A stretch of 64,000 nt of DNA from Maniola hyperantus (Eukaryota; Arthropoda; Insecta; Lepidoptera; Nymphalidae): the NCBI RefSeq assembly GCF_902806685.2, contig NC_048549.1, positions 8,449,594 through 8,513,593 on the forward strand. Reading direction: 5' to 3'. Under the pieces are notes generated by a model that did no database searches, was not told the origin of the DNA, and saw only the letters and a list, made by a program, of their open reading frames with translations. Of this stretch, positions 22,613 through 34,041 are shown piece after piece (the stretch's first letter is position 1; each line of letters begins with the position of its first letter). The translations under genes were made by a program, and so were the position numbers.

Positions 22613-22879
22613 GAAAATCATTCTTAGCAGGGATCTACCTTAAAGAAAACCTTCATGTGTCAGTAGAACATCTGTTTCAGTGACGCTACATTGCGGTAGG
22701 TAACTATAGCATCGCTTTCCTAGGAAAGCCTAGTTCAAGCGATCCAATAGAAGATCGATATCTAAAACAAATACCTTAGTTTAAAATTCAGTAACTTTCA
22801 TGAGTGACAAATAGCCACCTGCTCTCTATTTATTTGAAAAAAAATCGAACAACAATTAATATAATTATCTTAAAATTAT

Positions 22880-22910
22880 TTACGCAGTTACATAATATGT
22901 AACTGCGTAA
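22880..22910. repeat. perfect 31-bp palindrome
   Basis: The arms TTACGCAGTTACATA and TATGTAACTGCGTAA are exact complements around a single A. This could extrude as a cruciform; no element is recognised around it. Confidence 0.8.
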
Positions 22911-23186
22911 TTCGTAAATCGAATTCAAAACAAAAACAGAAATGTTACAATTCATTACAAAAGTATTTTGAATTTAGAACACGTGCAAAATAACACAGAG
23001 CTAAACAAAGGTAATTAAATCTTTTGATTGTAAATGGTCCAAGGTCGGCGCACGTGTTTTTTGAAGGGTCTTGTTTGAATCCGCGTTAGATCTTTGAATA
23101 AATTATTCATTTATTTAAATATTTCTTTTACCATCGCATCGTCTTAAAAAATGGAACATTAGGTTGTGCGCACATTTGAGAATAGA
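22911..23186. other. unique DNA
   Basis: I see nothing recognisable. Confidence 0.4.
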
Positions 23187-23533
23187 TTTTTTATTCCATG
23201 ATAAGCTAGCTCTTGACTGCGATCTCATTTGGTGGTAAGTGACGTTGTAGTCTAGGATGCAAGCGGGCTAACTTGAAAGAGGTATGGTAGTTTAATTATT
23301 GATCTCATACTATACCTATCCCCAATGGTTTTCTATGCGACTTCGTACCTAAACGTTAAATCATTTTCCGGGACGTCTTTGCCGGTGGGATGGTAACCAG
23401 CCACGGCCGAAGCCTCCTGCCAGATCTGACCAGATTCAATTTATAAAATTCAACATGGCCCCTACCAGGGACTGAACCCCAACCTCCAACATAAAAGACC
23501 ACCAGCGCTCACTACTGCGCCAGGGAGGTCGTC
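23187..23533 (-). mobile_element. SINE-B, full length
   Basis: The poly-A tail (poly-T near 23187), the body (TTGGTGGTAAGTGACG, AGCCACGGCCGAAGCCTCC) and the tRNA-like head with A-box (complement of CACTACTGCGCCAGGGAGG) are all present. This is the most complete SINE-B in the window. Confidence 0.85.
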
Positions 23534-23711
23534 AATTTTTTTACAAATTCCAGATATGCGTAGATACAATACCTATCAAATAAATTTTCATGTCATTTCA
23601 ATTCTCCCCGAGAAACTCTTTTTGGTGGTGAAAAAACTTTATAAGTACCTACCTACTAGCCTTTACAAAGAGACAGATGCGTGGGCTGACTTTACTTCGT
23701 TCTATTTAAAA

Positions 23712-23870
23712 GCGCAGCGTTGCGTTGGAAAACCTCCCCGATAGGTGCACAGACGAGTCGCAAGGAACCGCTGGATTCAGGCGGCGTGGCGTGTGGAAGT
23801 CCCTACAAGAGACCTATGTCCAGCTGTGGACGTCTATCGATTGATAATGATGATAGGATTGATAATAATT
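23712..23870 (+). mobile_element. RTE-type LINE 3' end
   Basis: The frames include RNRWIQAAW and, shifted, CGSPYKRP. The DNA GTGTGGAAGTCCCTACAAGA and GTCTATCGATTGATAATGATG gives the family 3' terminus with its ATG-type tail. Confidence 0.8.
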
Positions 23871-23899
23871 ATGCATCTACCTAATAATAGTCCTAATAG

Positions 23900-24024
23900 C
23901 GGGAAGACGCAATGCACACCCGCACGTCACTCGCGCTTGCCCGCACCAGGTTAGTGCGGGGGCTGTGCGGATGTGCGGGGCGTTCCCTTCCCGATTACCT
24001 TTCCGACCTGTCGCGTACCTACCA
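23900..24024. mobile_element. ACCCGCAC foldback MITE, one TIR lost
   Basis: The GC-rich arms (ACACCCGCACGTCAC / GTGCGGGGGCTGTGCGGATG) and the right TIR (GACCTGTCGCGTACCTACC) are present. The left TIR is missing. Confidence 0.7.
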
Positions 24025-24388
24025 ATAACCTACCAATCTGTGATAATGACCAAAAGATTAAGCTCGCATAATTTATTATGTTGTGTTTAAAAACTTTTTG
24101 TGATAAGTCATTAGTGTGATTAAGAAAAAGAAAGTTTTTCCATCAACAAACGATTATCTCCATACTAATTCGCAGGAAAAAAGTCATTAATACTAAGCTT
24201 CATTAACGTTATTAGTACTTAATCATGACGCGACGACAAATCGTGTGACAATACTTTCACCGCACATCAAACAAGTAGTACTTCCTTTTGTATTTTAAAT
24301 AATCGTAAACAATTTTGACTGCCAGAAAATATTACTGCAAAAGGTGTGTTTATGTCATACGACATATCGTGGCACATAAAATCTACTA

Positions 24389-24564
24389 CAGTAGCCGGCA
24401 AGAAATATTGTATATCGACCTTTGGAATGAGATTTCGGCTTTGTAGCGTTGTCTTTGTCACTCATACCTTTGTCGGTCTCAATCTCAACAACTGAGACAA
24501 CGCTCTACAAAACCCCTATCTCTTTCCAAAGGTTGATATGTACAATGTTTTCTGCCGCGTACTG
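24389..24564. mobile_element. TA-flanked MITE (CAGTA...GGCA ends)
   Basis: The ends CAGTAGCCGGCAAGAAATAT and, inverted, CAGTACGCGGCAGAAAACAT continue as inverted copies for about 60 bp. Both sides have TA, as expected for Tc1/mariner-type transposons. There is no transposase frame. Confidence 0.8.
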
Positions 24565-25202
24565 TAAATCGCTGACCTCGAAACTCAAAGACTCAACCTG
24601 AGGTACGCTGCACCAAGAGGCATATCTTTCTCAACCATATTTTGTTTGACTATTCTTTGTCTAGCTCAAAGAGGCATCAGTCTGAACTGTGTTAACTTAG
24701 TGGAGACGGACTTGCAGACATATTCATTATTCGTTTGGGCAGCTTGAATTTGTCTCAATTTGAGTCTTCTTGATCTGGCTGAAGCTGAATCTGAGAATAA
24801 TTAATAATTATTTATTTCTATCTGATACTCTTCCGGATCCAATAGCGGAAAGATTAAATATAGGCTCTATTATTTGTTCTGACTGTATGGATTACCGATA
24901 CTGGAACATCGAAACACTCCGTTATAAATAAAGGCAGCTGTAAATTCCAGTCACTTTATATGTTGAATCGTCAGGTATTGAAATCGGATCGGATGGTGTG
25001 AAAACGCCATAATACAATAATAATCGCTCGTTTGACTTCAAATACCATTCACACAAATTTTGTATTGAATGGATTTTTGTGTTAATTCTTGTGTGAACCA
25101 TTTTGGCACAGTTACCCAAAAAGTTAACAGTGATAATCAAAGATAATGATCCTAATTTAATAAAATATAGAAAACACGCAACCCAGCGTGGTTCGTGTCT
25201 TG
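24565..25202. other. unique DNA, no feature seen
   Basis: No gene or repeat is recognised. Confidence 0.5.
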
Positions 25203-25350
25203 CAGGTTATAAAATAAATATACTACTTAGTTCGCGGCTGTACTCACGTGGTTAGTCGACGTAAGCCCGACTAGTTTCCTCCTCCTAGGATCCTTTTTCA
25301 CAGGGACCTTGTGTTTATAATAGAAATCACTCACGATGGTTATAAAATAC
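25203..25350 (+). mobile_element. unclassified repeat (TTAGTCGAC...GCCCGACTAG)
   Basis: It shares TTAGTCGACGTAAGCCCGAC, TTTTTCACAGGGAC and AGAAATCACTCACGATGG with the insertion at 39055-39242. It is a retroelement 3' segment or a MITE; the class is not clear. Confidence 0.6.
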
Positions 25351-25493
25351 TTGAAAATTTCGATACTTACCTACCTACTACTTCTACCTATTAAAACCTA
25401 GTGGCTAGTTATTACTGGGATAATTATGCAGGTTATACCATTAACTTTTTTGCTTATGAAGCTGTAAAGGTAGCATAATATTAAAAAGCCCGC

Positions 25494-25760
25494 TTAGGGC
25501 TGCCACAATAAAAAGTCCTGGGTTCGGTTATGTGCATGCACCTCTAACATTTCGGAGTTGTGTGTGTTATATGAAATTAAGTAGGTATCACTTTTTTTAA
25601 TGGTGAAGGAAAACATCGTAAGGAAACCTACCTGAGAGTTATCCATAATGTTCCCAAAAGTGAACAAAGTCTTCCAGTCCGCACTTGACCAGCGTGGTAG
25701 AGACTATGGCCAAACCCTTCTCATTTTGCTCGGTACTGAGCCGGCGATGGACTGCTCCTG
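25494..25760 (+). mobile_element. SINE-A, head degraded
   Basis: GCACCTCTAACATTTCGGAG, GAAGGAAAACATCGTAAGG, CATAATGTTCCCAAAAGTG and GAGCCGGCGATGG are family landmarks. The tRNA-like head is barely recognisable. Confidence 0.8.
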
Positions 25761-25830
25761 GTTATCCATTTACACAATAATGACACTTTCTGCAGCTTTC
25801 TCTTTGAAAAATCGCAACAAGTTTAGCTAC

Positions 25831-26030
25831 CTTTTTTTTTAATTTATAGACTAGCGCTTGGCTGCAATCAGACCTGGGTGGCAAGTGATGATGCAGCCCA
25901 AGATGGAGCGTGATTGCCTAGAAGATGCCTGTTCACTCTTATCTTGAAGGTACCCATATTATAATTGGAGGGGAAAACTGGTGCTGGAAGGGTGTTCCAA
26001 ATCTCAGCGGTTCAAATTAGAAATGAAATA
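25831..26030 (-). mobile_element. CR1-like LINE C-terminal end
   Basis: The minus strand reads TAEIWNTLPAPVFPSNYNMG, then TFKIRVNRHLLG...SSLATQV and a stop, followed by a short 3' UTR and poly-A (poly-T at 25831). This frame is uninterrupted for the part present and is close in sequence to 16250-16445. Confidence 0.85.
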
Positions 26031-26090
26031 AACCTAATGAAAATTAAGAAACAAATATAATAAGTACTTACCCATTACCTTTTAGAGGTA

Positions 26091-26475
26091 CCGTGGAAAC
26101 TCGATTAACCGGACTAATTGTTGTTGTTAGGGATTCGGATAATCGAAAATCCGGATAATCGAATGTATGAAGAAAAGCGGGTTTTGTGCATATTATGTAG
26201 TTCACTATAATAGTATTTTCAATTTTCAAAGTAAGATAACTATACCAAGTGGGATATCATATGAAAGGGCTTTGCCTGTACATTCTAAAACAGATTTTTG
26301 TTTATTTTTATGCATAATAGTTTTTGACTTATAGTACAAAATGGCGGAAAAAATACCCGAGTATGGAACCCTCGGTGCCCGAGTCTGACTCGCACTTGGC
26401 TGAACAATTTTCGGCTGGTAGTCCGGATAATCGCGAATCCGTATAACTGAGGGCCGGATAATCGAGTTTCTACTG
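26091..26475. mobile_element. pogo/Tc1-like MITE with a family G insertion
   Basis: The left end CCGTGGAAACTCGATTAACC and the inverted right end CAGTAGAAACTCGATTATCC are TIRs, flanked by TA at 26089-26090 and 26476-26477. Further GGATAATCG motifs repeat inside both arms. The TIR style resembles pogo/Tigger elements. A family G copy occupies about 26210-26402. Confidence 0.8.
26210..26402 (-). mobile_element. family G 5' half inside a MITE
   Basis: On the minus strand it begins AAGTGCGAGTCAGACTCGGG, with GAGGGTTCCATACTCG, and runs to the CATATGATATCCCACTTGG region. The 3' half is missing. Confidence 0.75.
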
Positions 26476-26480
26476 TACTT

Positions 26481-26769
26481 AATTGTGCTGCAGGTTTCCT
26501 CACGATGTTTTCCTTCACCGTTAAAGCAAATGATATTTAATTAATTAAAACGCACATAAATCCGAAAAGTTAGAGGTGCGTGCCCGGGATCCCCCGACCT
26601 CCGATTAGAAGGCGGAGAGTTCCCCATAATGTTCTCAAAGGTGTGTGAAGTACCAATCCTCACATAGCCAGCGTGGTAGACTATGGCCAAAACCCTGACT
26701 CTGAGAGGAGACCCAGTGCTCTGTAGTGAGCCGGTGATGGGTTGATTATGATGATGATGAATTGTGCTG
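26481..26769 (+). mobile_element. SINE-A with inverted 5' half and 10-bp TSD
   Basis: Positions 26491-26613 are the 5' half of SINE-A in inverted orientation, and 26614-26759 are the 3' half in direct orientation ending in (GATGAT)n. The 10-bp direct repeat AATTGTGCTG lies at 26481-26490 and 26760-26769. This is the signature of 5' inversion during target-primed reverse transcription (twin priming). Confidence 0.85.
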
Positions 26770-27197
26770 AAATATTAATAGTTGTGTTACGTTTACCTTT
26801 GTATAGACACAAGATCATAATTAACTTTTTGTAAACCTTATGCTTCAGTTGGCATCAAAACAAAACTTTCTACTTATTATTTTATAACATTACATAGTTG
26901 AAGAGTCAGTCAAGCTACCGGCGTTCATTATTACCGCACGGCTCTTTGTTATTTTGACACAGGAAGTTATTAAAGCAATTAACTGGGGCACGGCGGCCAT
27001 TATCATCTCCGCGAGTGACGTGTTAATGTCAGTCATAGTGATGTGGCTATATTCAAATTGTACACATCGTACGAATAATTTGGCAAACAACTTGATGAAC
27101 ACAAAACACTTAAAGTTTTGTCAAAAATAAGTTTTTAACGATATCTATAGTAAAATACTAAGTGCCTACTATAAATAGAAGATAGAAGTTAAATAAT
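26770..27197. other. unique DNA, no feature seen
   Basis: No gene or repeat is recognised. Confidence 0.5.
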
Positions 27198-27366
27198 AAG
27201 GAATAAAAATTCTAAAGCAGATTTTATATATTTTTATGCGTAATAGTTTTTGATTTATCGTGCAAAATGTCGAAAAAATACCTGAGTATTGTAAACGTTT
27301 TTTCTTTTTTTTTTTTTTTCTTTTATAAACTCCGGTGCGCGAGTCTTACTAGCACCGGTTTTTTTG
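27198..27366 (-). mobile_element. family G 5' fragment
   Basis: The minus strand reads CCGGTGCTAGTAAGACTCGC, then the GACATTTTGCACGATAAATC and AAAAATCTGC segments. A poly-pyrimidine run (27299-27322) interrupts it. Confidence 0.65.
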
Positions 27367-29217
27367 GAGAAATTAGTACAAGACAAGCATTTTTAATGAA
27401 ATTAAAAACATAGTAAGAAATGGGTCCATAACTAAGCAACATATGCGGCAATATGAGCTATATAAAAACGAGAAAAAGCAATGAGGCAAGATGATTTAAA
27501 TTAGTTTAAATTAGTGATAAAATCCAGCGAGCTGTGGCAAGTAACTAAATAGATCTAGTGCCATTTGGACCGAAAATATATGAGATAATGTTTATTAAAA
27601 TACAAACTGCATTTTTTTTAAATTTAGATAGAATTTAAGACTAACGTGCATTGTTTTTCTTTACGAAAATTTATATCCTACTCTTCGAAATAATAATGAA
27701 CAGTTATAATACTTTTAAAAGCTATTTACTTTAGCATAATAGCTACATACTATTTTTAACAATGAGTTGTCATTTACGACCTTCTAATCGATGACGGTTA
27801 GTATGAAAGTGATGAAACATTTTAGTTTTCTCTTAATAACATAAAAAATGTGGTAAGCAATCCGAAACTCTTTACATAATACTTCATATATTTCTATTTA
27901 CAAGACCTACGTTGTTAAATAACCATCAGCTTACATTACAAAACTATCATATTTCATTCACAAAACAAGTCGAAGCAAAGCGTGTCTCAATAACAAGCAA
28001 AATAACGAGTCAAATGTACCAACACCAAATGGCAGTTCATCTAGAAGAATAACAAATGATAACAACAAAAAAACATACATCTCTATACAAATATTTAATA
28101 GTGCTGATTCATGATCTAGACAATCTATTAAAAAAATCAATTACAAATTTGTTTTGACGTTACAATTCACGCTTTTACATCACTACTCGATCTCAAATTA
28201 TATCAGTTCTTTAATTTTCAATCGGAGTGACCGAACGAAAGCTACTGTTCAATCTCAAACTACTCTCTCATGCACTATGGACATAATTGATAGTCATACA
28301 GCCTTAACAATAGTGAAATCATCATCGCTTGCCACTTGAATTTATACTCTATTTTTCCAATCATAAAATTCATATCGTCATGTAAGGTTAGTGTAAAGGT
28401 ATTCAAAAAGTAACAACCGAACTTAAGTTGCGTGGCTCCCGTAGTTACACCGGACTAATTTCTGAGACGTTATTATTGTTTCTCATGATTAAATTTCTTT
28501 TTTGCTGACAATATAGACGAAGTGTACCGTTCTCGTGTTTTTTGTTTGTCAATAGTTTTTTGATACATAGCCGTTTCCTAATAATTAGGTGTTTCATATA
28601 ACAGTTAATTAACTTTTTCCATTACACAGTTTAGCATTGCTCCGTTATAATATTTTGAACGAGTTCTTTTTAGCGACTGCCCAAAAATAGGAGTGTATTG
28701 TTTTCAGGGTTCATGTAGTATGTAAAGTTTGTGTTTCTCTATCATAACTTCTAAATGCCTGCCCAGATTTGGATGTATGGGCAATCGTTAGAATTTAAAA
28801 TGACACAGGTTATAATTTTTTTAAAATAATTCAATAATGGTAGGACAGTCGTGTTTTAAATAAATGTCTCTTGAAATTTGTACTTTTCAATTATTCTTAA
28901 AATTTTATCCGTAGGTAAGTATAATATATTTTTCCGAGATAAAATATGTATCTCTATGACCTTGATATTATAGATTTTGAAGAGAAGATACATTTTATTT
29001 ACATGATTTCGTGATATATTTTTAATATCTCTTCTATATTTAGACCATCATAAACCTATCTGAAGTAGGTCTTATCAGTCAGTTAGTAATCTCTAGAATA
29101 TTTTGGAGGGGATAATACATACTGTATATTATGTCAAGACCCATAAGGTATCTACCAGTTATTTCCATTTAATGTTATTAAAGGTTAACGAATTCAAATA
29201 AAACAAACTATTTGACG
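27367..29217. other. unique AT-rich DNA
   Basis: No gene or repeat family is recognised. Short frames at 27958-28140 and 28154-28339 lie back to back on opposite strands and show nothing domain-like. Confidence 0.5.
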
Positions 29218-29380
29218 TATAGTCCGCGACAGGGTGAGATGGCAGTCCAGGTATGAGGCGGGGGATGCCCCGTACACCCGCACGTCATCCGCGCATGCCC
29301 GCACTGGGTTAGCGCGGGGGCTGTGCGGGTGTGCGGGGCGTTCCCTCCCCGATTGCCATTTCAACCTGTCGCGTACTATA
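29218..29380. mobile_element. ACCCGCAC foldback MITE, complete
   Basis: The TIRs are TATAGTCCGCGACAGGGTG and the complement of CAACCTGTCGCGTACTATA. The GC-rich inner arms (ACACCCGCACG / GTGCGGGTGTGCGGGGCG) make the whole element one long hairpin. Confidence 0.85.
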
Positions 29381-29670
29381 GGTCAGTAGGTAAACCCCTA
29401 TCTATTCTTGATAAGCTGTCACTGCTAGGTCGGACTTAATTGATTCACATATTTTAATCGATGGAGTTGCCAGCAAAAAAGAGACTTATTGAAACACGTT
29501 AATCTATACTAAGAAACGATTATCTGTAACTTGTTATTTAATGACTCATACTGTTAATTTCAAGTTTAAGGTCACGAGGCGAGTAGGGACGGCGTGATAC
29601 TCATAATAGCATAGATTTGTGTGTTTGCATGTGAAATTTTGTTGAAAAACGATAATCCAAAATGAAAAAA
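29381..29670. other. unique DNA
   Basis: I see nothing recognisable. Confidence 0.4.
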
Positions 29671-29912
29671 TCTAAAAACCCGGCCAAGTGCGAGTCTGAC
29701 TCGCGCACCAAGAGTTCCGTACTACAGTCGCATTTATTCGACATTTTGTACGATAAATCAAAAACTATCATACATAAAAATAAATAAAAATCTGTTTTAG
29801 AATATACACGTGAAGCCCTTTCATATGATACCCCACTAGGTATAGAAATCTTACTTTGAAAGAAGAAAATACTAATGATTTGTTCATGAACACATTTTAA
29901 ATTTTTTTGATA
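29671..29912 (+). mobile_element. family G, 3'-truncated
   Basis: It has CCCGGCCAAGTGCGAGTCTG, AAGAGTTCCGTACTACAGTC and the CATATGATACCCCAC region. The (GACA)n and the ACGGAACCCT end are absent. Confidence 0.8.
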
Positions 29913-31164
29913 CCCCAGAAATATTTTAGGCCAAATTTTGTGGCAACTTCGTGCGTAAAAAAACCATGTGATAAAACAACAAAATTGTATAACTAATGGC
30001 TTTAAGGCAAACTTTACCTAATAGTAATTTCAAATGTGTTATGTTACTTTAAAAATATAGATTACTTTTTCAAATTATAACGTAATACCAAACATTGATT
30101 CGCATTCTTAAAACATCGTCCCTCTCACCTTGAGTATGTCCTGCCCGTAAATGTTGACTGGAACAGCATGCGCTCACGCTCGACTTGGAGCGACAATGGA
30201 GACCATCCTAATAGATTGTAAAGGACTGGAAATGGCTTCGTGTAAAAACGGGTAGTCTGCCAAATCTGTCAAAGAATAATAAGCAGGCTCAGTTTTAAAT
30301 GATAGGCCGAAGTCAGTCTTAGATCGAAATAAGTGCTGGTCACGCAGGCTTATTTGGGAGCGTGATTTTTTCAACTTACTCCAAGGCCACATTAATTCCA
30401 AAGTCTTTTTACTCGGTTTTTATTCCGACATAATTAAAGGAGCTCGGTTAGGTGTAAAAACTGGTGAGGTAATGACATTTTAATTGTCTGAGTGATTACT
30501 GTACGACGGACTTGTATTATACTGGGCATCGTTTCCTTCGATGGATCGGAGGTTCTTATTGTCATGTGAACAAAGGTCGTAATATCGGCGGACTTTACAC
30601 CGTTCGGTCGCTTGTACTGTCGCATTCATCCTGTTATTACGAATAATTGCATTACGCTTCGTTACGGAGGAAAAAAGGCAAGTAGATATAATTGACACGT
30701 TACTCTCTTTGTTCACGCCTAGCACGTGTTGGTTCACACGGCGCGCAATGTTTTTCTATAGGTACGAAAATATTTCATAGAGTCAGCCCTTTAATCTATT
30801 TCAATTGATATAAAATGGTCATACTTATTGCGGAATGGTTTAAAACAGGTAAGTTTATAACATTTCTATTATATTTTGCAATTTTTAGATTTTGCAAATA
30901 GTTCATGATGATGTTCAGCAATAAATTGAACAATTCTTCAAATTTTGATGTTTCCTCATATGTATTTTCAAATATTCAGCCGCTTATCTTTCAACTTTCA
31001 AAGTTTCTTATACTTATCTAGTGTAAGCTCCAAAATCGAGATCTGGAATCACTACAATGCACATCAGAAATCAGAATGCACTCTACATATTTTGTATTTG
31101 GAATTTCACTAGGAGCCCGGTGTAGTAGACACTTTCTTTTTCACCAAAACATACGTGTATGTCT
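29913..31164. other. unique DNA, GC-richer at 30120-30760
   Basis: The block 30120-30760 is free of recognisable repeats. It has three short minus-strand frames (63-85 codons, at 30174-30737) without recognisable domains. Its repeat-free nature makes it a candidate conserved non-coding stretch. Confidence 0.35.
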
Positions 31165-31421
31165 ATGTCATAGCGGGTTGCGATGCTGAAATGGAAAATG
31201 GGCGGGGTACATCGTTCGGAAAACCGATAGACGTCTTGGTTCCAAGGTGCTGTAATGGTAACCTCGCACTAGAAAGCGCAGCTAGGTGGACGGATGACAT
31301 TACGCGAGTCGCAGGGAGCAGCTGGATTCTGGCTGCATACAAGACCGTGGCGAGTGGAAGTCCCTACGAGAGATCCCTATGTGATTATCTATCGGATGAT
31401 GATGATGATGATGAGGAAAAT
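31165..31421 (+). mobile_element. RTE-type LINE C-terminal fragment with tail
   Basis: One plus frame reads ESAARWTDDITRVAGSSWI, the typical end of RTE-type reverse-transcriptase ORFs. A frame shift then continues RVEVPTRDPY, and the 3' tail is (GATGAT)n at 31396-31414. The upstream part is lost. Confidence 0.85.
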
Positions 31422-31989
31422 TTTAGAAATGTACTCTAGAGTCACATTGCTGTCGCCCATTCTTGAAGGAAACAATACAATTTGTCAGCGACACGTTCAT
31501 GTAAAAATTATATTTTTTTATGAAAATTACAAGAACAGCCGTTCCAAACTCTCACAGCTATAAGAGTAATTGGTACATAATTAGGCTCTTGAAATGATAT
31601 TCTTTGGGATATAATAGTGTAAAAATGATAGGGTTTGGTGTAATTCTCGCGTCACCCTTTAACATCTGGCTCGGGGCTTAACGAGTTGTGGTGGGAAACG
31701 GAGGAGCTTTCCACAACACTTGCGAATAATGACCTAATCAAGGGTTTTTTTATAAATCTTGTTTGTAAATTGAAGAGCTGGCGAACATAACGTCCAGTTA
31801 CACTTCTGATCAAAATACTGAAACTGAGTCCAAAGTTAGTTATTTTTATTCAAAACGGTACAATTACCTACTAAAGTTTCAACAGCTATTCAGTTTTTGA
31901 CCCTGCTGTAAAATTTTATTTCGTACAATTTTGTTTCTTAAAAAAAATGAGCTTGCTGATTTTTAGTGACTCTGTTCATCCATGGCTCG
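31422..31989. other. unique DNA
   Basis: No gene or repeat is recognised. Confidence 0.5.
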
Positions 31990-32262
31990 TTCGTGATCGA
32001 GACTTCGGCTTCCTATTCGAGGATCTGGAGTTCAATTCTGGGCATTGCTGAGTTATGTGAGTTTTAAATAATTACTTTAACTTCAATTCACTACATAAGT
32101 AATTTAAATATTTGACATGCTTTAGTGGTGAACTAAACTTACGCGAGGAAATCCGAGGTATGCCTGAGAGTTCTCCATAATATTCTCAAGAGTGTGTGAA
32201 GTCTGCCAATCCGCATTTGGCCAGCAGGCTATAAAATAGAGCCTAAACCCTTCTCATGTTCT
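31990..32262 (+). mobile_element. SINE-A, 3' tail missing
   Basis: The head is degraded (GGAGTTCAATTCTGGGC is the B-box region). The body has CCTGAGAGTTCTCCATAATA, GTGTGTGAAGTCTGCCAATC and CGCATTTGGCCAGC. Confidence 0.75.
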
Positions 32263-32491
32263 TGCTTTTTAACCAACATCAGTAATCTCAGATACTTTCG
32301 GCAAGATAGCTCACAGCAAACAAATAATATTAATTACTCAATATCCCGATTTATAAACAGCATGTAACTTCCACTAATACAGCCACAAACATCTCATGAA
32401 TGTTTGTTGCCAAATAACTTAGTGTCCACAGACGGCAAGGGCGGGCGGTTTACATAAGTAATTAACCGATAGGGCGGCAGATTGTGCGGTA

Positions 32492-32775
32492 CCCGTAGTA
32501 CAAGATTTTACGTCTCACCAAACCAAACCAAATTCGAGAGTCGAAATACTTCCGCGTTACAGTAAACTGGATCTTAAATACCTTGTTTTAAAGCTCAAGT
32601 TTGTCTACACTTCTACAGCCAGCGCTCCAAGCGGAAACATTGCGAAATAAAATCAGTAGCATTGAATATTTGACTTCAATTCAAGGCTGTTTAGGTCCAT
32701 TTTACTGTAACGCGGAAATATTTCGACTCTCGAATTTGGTTTCGTTTGGTGAGACGTAAAATCTTGTACTACGGG
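32492..32775. mobile_element. TA-flanked MITE, CCCGTAGTA family
   Basis: The TIRs run CCCGTAGTACAAGATTTTAC...CTCACCAAAC and inverted at the right end, with TA on both sides. The middle contains GCTCAAGTTTGTCTACAC. Two relatives lie at 43266 and 55008. There is no transposase. Confidence 0.85.
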
Positions 32776-32855
32776 TACTGATTACCTCATTGAATGTTTA
32801 TCTACGTGCTACGGGCTACGGCGTAGCTTACGTTGACTGTTTATTATTATCTATA

Positions 32856-32918
32856 GGCGGTGATGGCCCAGTGGTTAAGGCAACGCACAACAGGTTCGAA
32901 TCTCGTGCATATTTTTTG
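32856..32918 (+). mobile_element. isolated tRNA-like SINE head
   Basis: GGCGGTGATGGCCCAGTGG (A-box) is followed at short spacing by GGTTCGAATCTCG (B-box). The arms do not form a tRNA cloverleaf, so this is a SINE head rather than a tRNA gene. Confidence 0.6.
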
Positions 32919-33786
32919 ATAAAAATATATTTGTTTAGGATTAATATATAGGCAATTTTTTTTTGTTTAGGATGACCCGTCTAGTGCGTAGTAGTTAGGA
33001 CCACATAATACATATAGATTCGTAGTATAAAACTATCAAAATTATAAATACCATCTAAGTTTGGCATTTATATAATCTAGTCCGAAGCAAAGACGTATTG
33101 AACTATTGACCAACGGCAAAACTACTAAGAACTTCAGCTATAAAGTATTAAAATAAATTGATGCCAACATAAACCACCGTCGATTTTCCCCGTTTATAGA
33201 TCTGCTACACACAAACAACTTGAATAAGACACATTAACCAAGAAAAACAAATTACGGCGCGCCGGACTAATCTACCAACTTTTTATATATTTTCCTCCGC
33301 TCCCACCCATTAATACGAAGCAGTGTTTAATATCTGACATCTGTTACAAAAACTTTTATTATAAGACTAATCCATTGCACACATATTATACGCACACTTA
33401 CGAAAGTTATTTTTCCCCGAGTACAACGCTTACTCACACACAAGTTTTAGCACTTAGTTTAGGAGTCCTCTTGAATCATAAGGGTATGTAGCAGTTGCTG
33501 CAATCTAACCGCTATTGTATACCTATAAAATAACAATTTGCAAGACGCATTATAATATTTCAGTAGGCTAATAGACAGAGCCCTGTAACAATCTACTTTG
33601 TCGCTGAAATTATGCACGCTTAGTAATATTTATTATAGAATTTTTAGTAAAAATATTATTTTAAGTTTAGTAAGTAGTTTTCCACTTTACTTAAAACTTA
33701 TAAACACCTCATCAAAAAATAATAGGTCACCATTGCAGCTATTTTATCAATAACAAAAGAGCTGCAATTTAGTTTATCTACCTATA
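32919..33786. other. unique AT-rich DNA
   Basis: No gene or repeat is recognised. Confidence 0.5.
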
Positions 33787-34010
33787 TCTAAATAAATAAA
33801 AGGAAAAGGTGACTTACTGACAGACTGACTGATCTATCAACGCACAGCTCAAGCCACTGGACAGATCGGGCTGAAATTTGGTATGCAGATAGCTATTATG
33901 ACGTAAACATCGGCTAAGAAAGGATTTTTGAAGATTCAACCCCTAAAGGGGTGAAATAAGGGTTTGAAATTTGTGTAGTCCACGCGGACGAAGTCGCGAG
34001 AATAAGTTAG
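33787..34010 (+). mobile_element. Helitron H1 (GACTGACTGA subtype)
   Basis: It opens TCTAAATAAATAAAAGGAAA, has CTGACTGATCTATCAACGC and AGAAAGGATTTTTGAAG, and ends CACGCGGACGAAGTCGCG (hairpin) with TTAG in place of CTAG before T. Confidence 0.75.
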
Positions 34011-34041
34011 TTATACAATATCATGCTACACGTATTATATA

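Noticed and set aside
31155..31563. Overlapping 94- and 89-codon plus-strand genes
   Set aside because: Both are reading frames of a single decayed RTE 3' end with a (GATGAT)n tail.
32856..32918. tRNA gene
   Set aside because: The A-to-B-box spacing and arms do not form a cloverleaf; it resembles an isolated SINE head.
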